Assembly (NCBI GenBank): GCA_037132135.1
Contig: JBAXPR010000003.1
Coordinates: forward strand, 1-64,000
Length of the DNA: 64,000 nucleotides
Reading direction: 5' to 3'
From: BOG-933 sp037132135
GTDB taxonomy: Bacteria > Pseudomonadota > Alphaproteobacteria > Azospirillales > Azospirillaceae
Positions 8,410 to 16,593 of the stretch are shown here, one piece after another; the first letter of the stretch is position 1; each line of letters begins with the position of its first letter. A program made the translations under genes and the position numbers. The notes below the pieces were generated by a model. The model did no database searches. It saw only the letters and a list, made by a program, of their open reading frames with translations, and was not told where the DNA came from.

Positions 8410-9474
8410 ATGGTGCGGGATTTGAACCAGTCGGGCGAGGCTGAGGACGGGGCGTTGGGCAACTGGTCGCTCAACGGCAAGACGATCCTGATCACCGGCG
8501 GCACCGGTTCGTTCGGCAAGGCGATGACGGCCACCATCTGCAAGCGCTGGAAGCCCCGGCGCCTCGTGATCTTCTCCCGCGACGAGATGAAACAGTACGA
8601 GATGGAGCAGCGCTTCCCGGTCGCGAAGTATCCCTTTTTGCGCTACTTCATCGGCGATGTCCGCAGCCTGGAGCGCCTGGAGATGGCGATGCAGGACATC
8701 GACTATGTCGTTCACGCCGCGGCGCTGAAGCATGTCCCGATCGCCGAATACAATCCCTTCGAGTGCATCCAGACCAACATCATCGGCGCCCAGAACGTGG
8801 TTCAGGCGGCGCTCCATGCCAAGGTGAAGCGGGTGGTCGCGCTCTCCACCGACAAGGCGGTCAGCCCGATCAATCTCTATGGCGCCAGCAAGCTGGCGGC
8901 GGAAAAGGTCTTCGTCGCCGCCAACAATCTGGCCGGCAAGCTGCCGACCCGCTTTTCCATCGTCCGCTACGGCAATGTGCTGGGCTCGCGCGGCTCGGTG
9001 CTGCCGTTCTTCCGCCGGCTGATCGCCGAGGGCGCCGATCATCTGCCGGTCACCGACCCGCGCATGACCCGGTTCTGGATCACGCTGCCCCAGGGGGTGG
9101 CCTTCGTGCTTCAGGCGATGACGCGCATGACCGGCGGCGAGATCTACGTGCCGCGGATTCCCAGCATGCGGATTCCCGAACTGGCGGCGGCGATGGCGCC
9201 GCAACTGCCGATCCGGGTCGTCGGCATCCGGCCGGGGGAAAAGCTGCACGAGGTTCTGATCACCGACAGCGAGGCCCCTCACACCTTCATCGACCAGACC
9301 AGCGGCGACTTCGTGATCATGCCCTCGTTCCAGGGCTGGACGCCGGCCAAGCCCGAGATCGAGGGCGGCGCCCTGCTTCCGGTGCCCGAGGGCTTCAGCT
9401 ACACCTCCGATCACAATGACCAATGGCTCGACGAACCCGGCCTTCAGCGTTTCCTGGCTGAGGACGGGGTGTGA
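8410..9474 (+). CDS. pseB: UDP-N-acetylglucosamine 4,6-dehydratase (inverting), PseB
   Basis: A 354-aa SDR enzyme. The NAD(P)-binding motif is ILITGGTGSFGKAM, with YVVHAAALKHVPIAEYNP and the active-site STDKAVSPINLYGASK region. This combination marks the FlaA1/PseB group of inverting dehydratases. It converts UDP-GlcNAc to a UDP-4-keto-6-deoxy-AltNAc-type sugar, step one of pseudaminic acid synthesis. ATG 8410 is preferred; it follows a GGCGGGGGCGGCGGG stretch that could serve as ribosome site. It lies 4 bp before pseC. Confidence 0.93.
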   Translation: MVRDLNQSGEAEDGALGNWSLNGKTILITGGTGSFGKAMTATICKRWKPRRLVIFSRDEMKQYEMEQRFPVAKYPFLRYFIGDVRSLERLEMAMQDIDYVVHAAALKHVPIAEYNPFECIQTNIIGAQNVVQAALHAKVKRVVALSTDKAVSPINLYGASKLAAEKVFVAANNLAGKLPTRFSIVRYGNVLGSRGSVLPFFRRLIAEGADHLPVTDPRMTRFWITLPQGVAFVLQAMTRMTGGEIYVPRIPSMRIPELAAAMAPQLPIRVVGIRPGEKLHEVLITDSEAPHTFIDQTSGDFVIMPSFQGWTPAKPEIEGGALLPVPEGFSYTSDHNDQWLDEPGLQRFLAEDGV

Positions 9475-9478
9475 TGCC

Positions 9479-10690
9479 ATGAACCGGGAGCCGCCGTTTC
9501 TGCCCTATGGCCGCCATCTGATCGAAGAGGACGATGTCGCCGCAGTGACCGCGGTGCTGCGCGGTGAGGCGCTGACCGGCGGTCCGGCGGTGGCGGCGTT
9601 CGAGGCGGCACTGAAAAACGCCACCCGGGCCGGGCACGCCGTGGTCTGTGGCAACGGCACCGAGGCGCTGCATCTGGCGGTGCTGGCCGCCGGGGTCGGG
9701 CCGGGCGACTGGGTGATCTGTCCCGCCATGACCTTTCTTGCCACCGCCAACGCAGCCCGCTTTGCCGGCGCCGAGGTGGTGTTCGCCGATGTCGAGCCCG
9801 ACACCGGCCTGATCACCGCCGGCAGCGCGGCGGCGGCGGCGGCACGGGCCGGCGGGCCGGTCAAGGCGGTGCTGCCGGTGGATTTTGCCGGTCAGACCGG
9901 GGACTGGGCGGCGCTGTCGGCGCTGGCCCGGCAGCGCGGCTGGGCCGTGATCGAGGATGCCTGCCACGCTGCCGGCAGCCGCTACGACTTCGCTCCCGGG
10001 ATCAGCGGTGCGGTCGGCGATGGCCGCTGGGCCGACTTCACTATCTTTTCGTTTCACCCGGTGAAAACCGTGGCCATGGGCGAGGGCGGGGCGATCACGA
10101 CCAACGACGCCGCGCTGGCCGCGCGCATGGCCTCCTTGCGCAATCACGGCACCGTGCGCACCGCCGAGGGTTTCACCGAGACCGCCCAGGCCTTCGGCCC
10201 CGATGGCCGCCCCCATCCCTGGTATTATGAAATGCAGGACCTGGGCTTCAATTACCGGGCCTGCGATCTTCAATGCGCGCTCGGCCTCAGCCAGCTGGCC
10301 AAGCTCGAGCGCTTCGCCGCCCGCCGGCGCCATCTGGCCGCGCTCTATGATGCGCAGCTGGCGGCGCTGGCGCCCCGGGTCCGGCCGCTCGCGCGCACCC
10401 CGGGTGTGGTCGCGGCCTGGCATCTTTACGCGGTGCTGATCGAGTTCGAGGCGTTCGGGCTCAGCCGTGACACCGTGATGGCGCGACTCGCCGCCGCCGG
10501 GATCGGCTCCCAGGTTCATTATATTCCCGTGCCCTGGCAGCCCTACTATCGACGCCGCTATGGCGAGACGGCGCTGCCCGGGGCCGCCCGCTATTACGCC
10601 CGCACGCTGTCGCTGCCGCTCTATCCCGGCATGGCCGATGGCGACGTTGACCGGGTCGCCGGGGCTCTCGAAGAGGCGCTGATGCCATGA
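9479..10690 (+). CDS. pseC: UDP-4-amino-4,6-dideoxy-AltNAc transaminase, PseC
   Basis: A 403-aa PLP-dependent DegT/DnrJ/EryC1-family aminotransferase. It starts PFLPYGRHLIEEDD, a typical PseC start. It has the cofactor region GNGTEALHLAVLAAG and the Schiff-base lysine in FSFHPVKTVAMGEGG. It should aminate the PseB product at C4. It directly follows pseB, and its stop overlaps the next start (ATGA). Later pathway genes (pseG, pseH, pseF, pseI) are not in this window. Confidence 0.93.
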   Translation: MNREPPFLPYGRHLIEEDDVAAVTAVLRGEALTGGPAVAAFEAALKNATRAGHAVVCGNGTEALHLAVLAAGVGPGDWVICPAMTFLATANAARFAGAEVVFADVEPDTGLITAGSAAAAAARAGGPVKAVLPVDFAGQTGDWAALSALARQRGWAVIEDACHAAGSRYDFAPGISGAVGDGRWADFTIFSFHPVKTVAMGEGGAITTNDAALAARMASLRNHGTVRTAEGFTETAQAFGPDGRPHPWYYEMQDLGFNYRACDLQCALGLSQLAKLERFAARRRHLAALYDAQLAALAPRVRPLARTPGVVAAWHLYAVLIEFEAFGLSRDTVMARLAAAGIGSQVHYIPVPWQPYYRRRYGETALPGAARYYARTLSLPLYPGMADGDVDRVAGALEEALMP

Positions 10691-10935
10691 GCGAGGTTTT
10701 CGACCAATACCATCATCTCGCGACGCAGGCCTTCGACGCCTGGGATCGGCTGATCGGCGACCCGGACTCTCCGGAGGCGAAGGCCGAAGTCGCGGCTCTC
10801 GAAGGCGCTCTTGGCGCCCTCGAGCCCGACCTTATCGCCATCGCCCAGACCCATCCCGCTTTCCAGACCGGGGAGTGGCCCGACTGGATGCTGGAGATGG
10901 CGGGGGAGGAACGGGAAGGTAAAGTTGGTCCTTGA
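10687..10935 (+). CDS. Small hypothetical protein coupled to pseC
   Basis: I do not recognise this 82-aa, acidic, helical, soluble protein. Notable features are the aromatic DQYHHLATQAFDAWDRLIG and the C-terminal PAFQTGEWPDWMLEMAGEE with two tryptophans. Its ATG overlaps the pseC stop by 4 nt, so it is translationally coupled and probably belongs functionally with the sugar genes. It is the last gene before a composition change to AT-rich DNA. Confidence 0.65.
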   Translation: MSEVFDQYHHLATQAFDAWDRLIGDPDSPEAKAEVAALEGALGALEPDLIAIAQTHPAFQTGEWPDWMLEMAGEEREGKVGP

Positions 10936-11293
10936 TACTGGTATCGTCGTTCTTCTGTCAGCCTCCAGTAGGAGTCTTTAGCACCCAAATTTGGCTGCCG
11001 CCTTCGGCGTTGGGAGGCATCGTGTTTCCGATCCCAATTGCCCTCGTTTCAGAAGGCTTGCCCTTCGGATGCCAGACGCCACCTTGTGGACATTTTTCCC
11101 CAGTTTTTGCAGTCGTTCCCGGCGAAGGCATGGAAAACCCTTTCTTCTAGCAAGTGCGATTAAAAATGGAAGTAAAGTTTATATGAACGGGTGGATTATT
11201 TCAACGTAATTATTTACATACTATTGTATGTTGTTGCTATTTGCGCTTCGAGTCAAATTCATGTGTGTAATGAATGAAAATTGACTTGTAATA
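10936..11293. other. AT-rich intergenic stretch after the pse genes
   Basis: This 358-bp stretch is clearly AT-richer than everything around it, especially 11150-11293, with words such as AAAGTTTATATGAACGGG and AATTATTTACATACTATTG. No convincing long coding frame, RNA gene or terminator with a T-run is visible. The composition suggests foreign or decayed DNA at the edge of the pse segment. Confidence 0.6.
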
Positions 11294-11464
11294 ATGGGAA
11301 ATAAGATTGATGCCGCTCTCGAAATGGTGAACAAATTCCTTGAGCTTGATGCTGAGGCTAGGCGTCGGGCAAGCACATGGGGCCGGTCCCCGATTCAGCC
11401 AGGACCAAAAATGGCAGGCCACAACCCCGACCACGGCCATTCCAAGGCCGAAGCCGCCGACTGA
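11294..11464 (+). CDS. Possible small protein (56 aa)
   Basis: An open frame from ATG 11294 encodes a 56-aa product. It begins MGNKIDAALEMVNKFLELDA, continues with a basic RRR and ends in a His/Gly/Asp-rich segment (NPDHGHSKAEAAD). The amphipathic N-terminal helix and sensible composition make it look like protein. However, there is no clear ribosome site and no recognised family. The first half is AT-rich and the second half GC-rich, so it could be a gene remnant. It ends 92 bp before the ilvD start. Confidence 0.35.
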   Translation: MGNKIDAALEMVNKFLELDAEARRRASTWGRSPIQPGPKMAGHNPDHGHSKAEAAD

Positions 11465-11484
11465 GTGCCTTGCACAAGCCCGCC

Positions 11485-11513
11485 TTGAGACTCCCGCCGT
11501 TCCCTGCTATGCG
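11485..11513 (+). promoter_or_regulatory. Candidate sigma-70 promoter of ilvD (extended -10)
   Basis: TTGAGA (11485-11490) and TATGCG (11508-11513) are separated by 17 bp, and TG sits one base before the -10 box (extended -10). The -10 box touches the inverted repeat at 11513-11530, so a protein bound there would block transcription. Confidence 0.5.
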
Positions 11514-11530
11514 GTAACGCACCAGTTACC
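11513..11530. repeat. Perfect inverted repeat upstream of ilvD, operator-like
   Basis: GGTAAC (11513-11518) and GTTACC (11525-11530) are exact complements around GCACCA. The repeat overlaps the likely transcription start and lies 25 bp before the GTG start codon. It could be an operator or a hairpin in the leader. Confidence 0.55.
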
Positions 11531-11555
11531 TTGGGACATCGGAAGGACACCGCCC

Positions 11556-13391
11556 GTGCCCGCTTATCGTTCGCGCACCAGCACCCATGGCCGTAACATG
11601 GCCGGCGCCCGCAGCCTGTGGCGTGCCACCGGCATGACGGACGGCGATTTCGGCAAACCGATCATCGCGGTGGCCAACTCCTTCACTCAGTTCGTGCCCG
11701 GCCACGTCCATCTCAAGGATCTGGGCCAGCTGGTGGCGCGCGAGATTGAGGCTGCGGGCGGGGTTGCCAAGGAATTCAATACCATCGCCATCGACGATGG
11801 GATCGCCATGGGCCATGACGGCATGCTCTACAGCCTGCCGTCGCGCGAGCTGATCGCCGATTCGGTCGAATACATGGTCAACGCTCACTGCGCTGATGCG
11901 CTGGTGTGCATCTCCAACTGCGACAAGATCACGCCGGGCATGCTGATGGCGGTGCTCCGGCTCAACATTCCGGCGGTGTTCGTTTCGGGCGGGCCGATGG
12001 AGGCCGGGCGCGGCATCATCGGCGGCAAGGCCAAGGCGCTGGACCTGATCGATGCCATGGTCGCCGCCGCCGACGACACCATTGCCGACGAGGATGTCGC
12101 GGCGATGGAGCGCTCGGCCTGCCCGACCTGCGGTTCCTGCTCGGGCCTCTTTACCGCCAATTCCATGAACTGCCTGATGGAGGCGCTCGGGCTGGCGCTG
12201 CCCGGAAACGGCACCATCGTGGCCACCCACAGCGACCGCCGGGGCCTTTTCGAGCGCGCAGGGCGGCTCGCGGTCGACCTCGCGCGGCGCTATTACGAAG
12301 GCGGCGACGAGAGCGCGCTGCCGCGCTCGATCGCCTGTTTCGAGGCCTTCGAAAACGCCATGGTGCTGGACATCGCGATGGGTGGCTCGACCAACACCGT
12401 GCTCCATCTGCTGGCGGCAGCCAGCGAGGCCGGGGTCGATTTTACCATGACCGACATCGACCGGCTGTCGCGCAAGGTGCCCAACCTGTGCAAGGTCGCG
12501 CCCTCGGACGCCAACACCCATCTTGAGGACGTTCACCGTGCCGGCGGCGTCTTCGGCATCCTGGCCGAACTCGATCGCGCCGATCTTCTCAACCGTGACG
12601 TGCCGATGGCCCACGCCGCCAGCCTGGGCGCCGCGCTCGGCGAGTGGGACGTGATGCGCAATCCGGCGGTTCACGAATTTTTCAAGGCGGCGCCGGGCGG
12701 CGTGATCAGCACGGTCGCCTTCAGCCAGTCCAGGCGTTACGCCGCCCTTGACCTCGATCGCACCCAGGGCACGATCCGCAATCTCGCCGGGGCGCACAGC
12801 CTCGATGGCGGTCTCGCCGTGCTCTCGGGCAATCTTGCCGAGCATGGCTGCATCGTCAAGACCGCCGGTGTCGACCCCTCGATCCTGGTCTTCAGCGGTC
12901 CGGCGGTGGTCTATGAGAGCCAGGAGGCGGCGGTGGCCGGCATTCTCGGTGGCGCGGTCAAGGCTGGCGACGTCGTGGTCATCCGCTACGAGGGGCCGCG
13001 CGGCGGGCCGGGCATGCAGGAGATGCTGTATCCGACCAGCTATCTGAAATCGCGCGGTCTCGGCAAGGCCTGCGCCCTGATCACCGACGGCCGCTTTTCC
13101 GGCGGTACCTCCGGGCTTTCGATCGGCCACGTCTCGCCCGAGGCGGCGGAAGGCGGCCTGATCGCGCTGGTCGAGACCGGCGACCGCATCGAGATCGACA
13201 TTCCCGGCCGCACTCTCAGTCTGGTGGTGCCCGAGGTCGAACTGGCGCGCCGCCACAGCAGCCGCAGCGAACGGGCGTGGAAAGCCGAGGGGAGGGCGCG
13301 CGTGGTTTCTCCGGCGCTCAGGGTCTATGCCGCGATGGCCACCAGCGCCGCCCGCGGCGCGGTGCGCGACGTTTCACGACTGGAAAGGTAG
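11556..13391 (+). CDS. ilvD: Dihydroxy-acid dehydratase IlvD
   Basis: A 611-aa Fe-S dehydratase of branched-chain amino-acid synthesis, converting 2,3-dihydroxy-acids to 2-keto acids for valine, leucine, isoleucine and pantothenate. Cluster-binding cysteines are in CISNCDKITPGM and ACPTCGSCSGLFTANSMNC. The C-terminal GRFSGGTSGLSIGHVSPEA is also diagnostic. The start is GTG 11556, giving the family-typical PAYRSRTSTHGRNMAGA. GGAAGGA lies 8 nt upstream, and the longer open frame before it has no homology. Length matches the E. coli enzyme (616 aa). Confidence 0.96.
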   Translation: MPAYRSRTSTHGRNMAGARSLWRATGMTDGDFGKPIIAVANSFTQFVPGHVHLKDLGQLVAREIEAAGGVAKEFNTIAIDDGIAMGHDGMLYSLPSRELIADSVEYMVNAHCADALVCISNCDKITPGMLMAVLRLNIPAVFVSGGPMEAGRGIIGGKAKALDLIDAMVAAADDTIADEDVAAMERSACPTCGSCSGLFTANSMNCLMEALGLALPGNGTIVATHSDRRGLFERAGRLAVDLARRYYEGGDESALPRSIACFEAFENAMVLDIAMGGSTNTVLHLLAAASEAGVDFTMTDIDRLSRKVPNLCKVAPSDANTHLEDVHRAGGVFGILAELDRADLLNRDVPMAHAASLGAALGEWDVMRNPAVHEFFKAAPGGVISTVAFSQSRRYAALDLDRTQGTIRNLAGAHSLDGGLAVLSGNLAEHGCIVKTAGVDPSILVFSGPAVVYESQEAAVAGILGGAVKAGDVVVIRYEGPRGGPGMQEMLYPTSYLKSRGLGKACALITDGRFSGGTSGLSIGHVSPEAAEGGLIALVETGDRIEIDIPGRTLSLVVPEVELARRHSSRSERAWKAEGRARVVSPALRVYAAMATSAARGAVRDVSRLER

Positions 13392-13398
13392 GCCGGCG

Positions 13399-14502
13399 AT
13401 GCGGCGGGGGACTGTTGGGAGGGTTGCGGCGTTTCTCCTGGTGGCCGCCGCCGCGCTTTCGGTACGGGCCGAGGAGATTCCGGCCGGCTTGCTCGATGAG
13501 CATCCGGGCGGGCGGGTCGAGCGGGCGCGCATTCTGGTCACCGGCTCCGAGAGCATGACACCCTTCACCTTTGCCATCGCCAAGCGGCTCGCGGCGCGCT
13601 GGACGATCCCCGAGCCCGAGATCCAACCGGTGGGAACCCAGGCCGGTTTTGCCCGTTTCTGCGCCGGTATCGGCGGCGAATACCCCGACATCGTCGCCGC
13701 GACCCGGCGCATCCGCCAGTCCGAGTTCGACCGTTGCCTGGAGAACCGGATCGCCGACATCATTGAGGTGCCGATCGGCTTCAGCGCCGTGGCCTTCGTC
13801 GGCCGCCGGGTCGATGCGCCGGTGGCGCTGACTCCCAGGATCATTTATCAGGCGGTGGCCGCCGAGGTGCCGCAGGGCCAGGATCTGGTGGTCAACCCCT
13901 ATCAGCGCTGGCGGGAGATCGACAAATCCCTGCCCGCCGACGAAATCCGGCTGTTGTTGCCCAGCGCCTCCACCGGCACCCACAACTTCTTCGACGACGT
14001 CTTTCTGCAGGGCGGCTGCCGGAAATTCTCGGTGATCCGGCTGACCTTCGACGCCCGCGACCGGGTCCGCCTCTGCATCAAGCCGCGGAGCGACGGCCGG
14101 GTGGTGGATCTCGGCGTCGCCTACGACGAAATCCTGCCGCAGACGCTGGCCGAAAGCCCCGCCGGGACGATCGGCATCCTGCCCTATTTTGTCGCGCTGG
14201 CCCATCAGGACCGGCTGCGTATTTTGCCTGTCAACGGCATCCTGCCCTCGGCCGAGACCATCATCAACGACAGTTACGAAGGCGTGCACACCCTCTATTA
14301 CTACGTCAAGCGTGCCCATATGCGGGATCATGAGGGCAACGGCGTCGTGCGCGGCCTGCGCCAGTTCATCGTCGAGGCGACCGGCGAGGAGGCGCGGGGC
14401 ACCGACGGCTATCTCGATGACGGCGGGCTGATCCCGCTGCCGGCGGCCCAGCGCCTCCAGCAGCGCCGCGCCGCCCTTCGCCTGGAGCGTTTCTCGCGAT
14501 GA
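13399..14502 (+). CDS. PstS-like periplasmic substrate-binding protein
   Basis: A 367-aa protein with a signal peptide (residues 1-24, hydrophobic AAFLLVAAAALSVRA). A PBP-like domain follows: ILVTGSESMTPFTFAIAKRL, then IVAATRRIRQSEFDRC and PSASTGTHNFF, similar to the phosphate-contacting loops of PstS-type proteins. No pstCAB or phoU is near. It may instead be a sensor or a specialised binder for a phosphate-like anion. The stop overlaps the ATG of an upstream-start version of the next gene. Confidence 0.75.
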   Translation: MRRGTVGRVAAFLLVAAAALSVRAEEIPAGLLDEHPGGRVERARILVTGSESMTPFTFAIAKRLAARWTIPEPEIQPVGTQAGFARFCAGIGGEYPDIVAATRRIRQSEFDRCLENRIADIIEVPIGFSAVAFVGRRVDAPVALTPRIIYQAVAAEVPQGQDLVVNPYQRWREIDKSLPADEIRLLLPSASTGTHNFFDDVFLQGGCRKFSVIRLTFDARDRVRLCIKPRSDGRVVDLGVAYDEILPQTLAESPAGTIGILPYFVALAHQDRLRILPVNGILPSAETIINDSYEGVHTLYYYVKRAHMRDHEGNGVVRGLRQFIVEATGEEARGTDGYLDDGGLIPLPAAQRLQQRRAALRLERFSR

Positions 14503-14516
14503 CGGAGGTTGCCACC

Positions 14517-15200
14517 ATGACCGGACTATCGAGAGCCATCGTGCTGGCCGCGGCGATCGTGATCGGTGACCCGGCCGCGGCCCGGGCCCAGCATCAGCCG
14601 GTGGCTCCGACCGCCAACGCCGCGCCGGTGGTGGTGGAGATCGACACCGACGATCCCACCGACGATCGCGGCGTGATCGAACTGGCGGGGGCCTATGTTG
14701 ACGGAATCTGGACCTGGGTCAGCTACAGCTTCGGCGCGATGTTCTCGGCAGTGACGCCGCCGACGCCGTCGGCGATGATCAGGAACCTGCAAGAGGGCGA
14801 CCAGCAGACCGTGTTCCTGGCGATGATCGGCGACGCCGGATACAAGGTCAAAGAGATCGAAAACGGCATCGGCCTGCCGCCCGACGTCACGGTGAAATTC
14901 GGCCGCATCCGCAATCTCTCCGACGCCGACCTCGACTATATCGACCGCGAACTCGCGCGCTGGCAGCGCCGCGATCCCGGCGTGGTCGCCGACGCTCAGC
15001 GCGCCGTGATCACCACCCTGGTCTCGATCAACCAGTCCGACAGCTACGTCGTCGATTCGGTCCGTTTGCGCCTGCTGCCCTTGCCCCAGGTCAAGTTCAG
15101 CCTTGCCCCCACCGTCGGCGGCCTGGGCTGGGAAAGCAGCCAGCTGATGCGTGCGATCCAGAGGCTTGACCGGCGGATGGCCGACGTCAAGGCGAAGTAG
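14517..15200 (+). CDS. Secreted hypothetical protein
   Basis: A 227-aa protein with a signal peptide (AIVLAAAIVIGDPAAARA) and no recognised domain. The mature part has an acidic start, a WTWVSYSFGAMF segment and long amphipathic helices. I place the start at ATG 14517 because GGAGG lies 8 nt upstream. An in-frame ATG at 14499 overlaps the stop of the PstS-like gene but has no such site. The tight linkage suggests both act together in the periplasm. Confidence 0.65.
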   Translation: MTGLSRAIVLAAAIVIGDPAAARAQHQPVAPTANAAPVVVEIDTDDPTDDRGVIELAGAYVDGIWTWVSYSFGAMFSAVTPPTPSAMIRNLQEGDQQTVFLAMIGDAGYKVKEIENGIGLPPDVTVKFGRIRNLSDADLDYIDRELARWQRRDPGVVADAQRAVITTLVSINQSDSYVVDSVRLRLLPLPQVKFSLAPTVGGLGWESSQLMRAIQRLDRRMADVKAK

Positions 15201-15362
15201 CGGCAGCGGATCGGGCGTTCGAGGCGCGGGCGCTGAACGGCCGGTCCGGCCTCACCCTCGGGCCATCCTCCGCGATGGATTTTCCGGGGCCGATCGACTA
15301 GGGTCGGCGGGTCGCCGGGGGCATCAGCCGGCGCGTTCCGCAACTGCTTGCTCCGGTTGGTC

Positions 15363-16547
15363 ATGTCCGCTGCTTCCAAGGGTCGGGTGCTCCAGATTTT
15401 GGAGACCTATCTGCCGCTGATCGGCGGCGCCGAGTTTCACCTGCATTACCTGACCCAGAACCTGATCGCTCAGGGCTGGGAGGTCGAGATCGTCACCGGC
15501 CTTGCCGACGACGCCACGGTCGCGCACCGGGACATCTGTCCGGTGCACCGGTTGCCCCATGCGGTCGGGCGGCGGGCGCTGCCCTATCTCTTTGTCTGGC
15601 TGCTGCGCTTCGTGCGGATGTTTCCGCGCTTCGACGTCATCCATGTCCACCACACCTCGTTCCTGTCCTTCGTCGCCGTGATTGCCGGCTGGCTCACCGG
15701 CAAGCGGATCGTGGTGACGCTGCACGGTCTGGGCGTGCTCGACAGCGGTGTCGGGCGCTGCCCGATCCGCCTGATGTACCGCTGGCTCTCGATGACCGGG
15801 GCCGGGCGGATCATCGCCACCAGCGAGGAGATGACCGCCGTCGCGGTGCGCTTCGTGCCGCGGGGGCGCGTGGTCGAGATCACCAACGGCGTCGATACCG
15901 AGCGCTTCGCTCCGGCGGGCGATCGCAGCTTCGAGGGCGTCGCCACCGTCCTGCGCCTCGCTACCCTGCGCCGGATGAACCCGAAAAACGGCGTTCATTT
16001 CGTGATCGACGCCCTCGGTCTGGCGCGGGACCGGCTGTCCTTCCGCCTGCGCATGGCCGGCGACGGGCCGTTGCGGCCGGCGATCGAGGCCGGGATCACC
16101 GGGTTCGGGCTGGGCGAACGGGTGATCTTCGAGGGCTTCCTCAGCCACGATCAGGTCAAGCCGCTGCTCGACGAAACCGATATCGCGATGTTCCTGTCGA
16201 CCGCCGAGTCCACCAGTCTGGCCGCACTGGAGTGCATGGCCATGGGCTGCATCGTGGTCTGCAGCAACGCCGGCGCCTTTCCGCTGTTTGTCCGCAACCG
16301 CGAGACCGGCTTCATCATCGATCTCTTCGAGCCCGGCCAGTCCGACTATGCGGCGCCGATGCATCTCGAAGCCTGGCAGAACCAGCGCATCGCCGAAACC
16401 CTGATTGCGATCCAGGCCCTGCCGGCCGCCGAACTGCGTGCGGTCTCGGAGGCGGCCCGCGCCTATGTCCGCGCCCATTTCGATTGGTCGGTGATCACCG
16501 GGCAGACGGTGGAGCGGGTCTACCGTCCGCTGCTGGCGCCGGTTTGA
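15363..16547 (+). CDS. Glycosyltransferase family 4 (GT-B)
   Basis: A 394-aa GT-B glycosyltransferase. The N-terminal acceptor domain begins GRVLQILETYLPLIGGAEFH. The C-terminal nucleotide-sugar domain has ESTSLAALECMAMGCIVVCS, the E-x7-E-like signature of family GT4. It probably transfers a sugar from a nucleotide donor to a lipid-linked or surface polysaccharide acceptor at the membrane. ATG 15363 is preferred over an in-frame TTG at 15348. It is convergent with the PAS kinase and stands alone. Confidence 0.86.
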   Translation: MSAASKGRVLQILETYLPLIGGAEFHLHYLTQNLIAQGWEVEIVTGLADDATVAHRDICPVHRLPHAVGRRALPYLFVWLLRFVRMFPRFDVIHVHHTSFLSFVAVIAGWLTGKRIVVTLHGLGVLDSGVGRCPIRLMYRWLSMTGAGRIIATSEEMTAVAVRFVPRGRVVEITNGVDTERFAPAGDRSFEGVATVLRLATLRRMNPKNGVHFVIDALGLARDRLSFRLRMAGDGPLRPAIEAGITGFGLGERVIFEGFLSHDQVKPLLDETDIAMFLSTAESTSLAALECMAMGCIVVCSNAGAFPLFVRNRETGFIIDLFEPGQSDYAAPMHLEAWQNQRIAETLIAIQALPAAELRAVSEAARAYVRAHFDWSVITGQTVERVYRPLLAPV

Positions 16548-16593
16548 GGTTTCCCGTTCCCGCCGGTGAGGCCCAGCCGCCGGATGTATTTGC

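Noticed and set aside
11237..11440. Minus-strand 67-codon frame in the AT-rich region
   Set aside because: It has an implausible composition, no ribosome site, and is opposite the more protein-like 56-aa frame.
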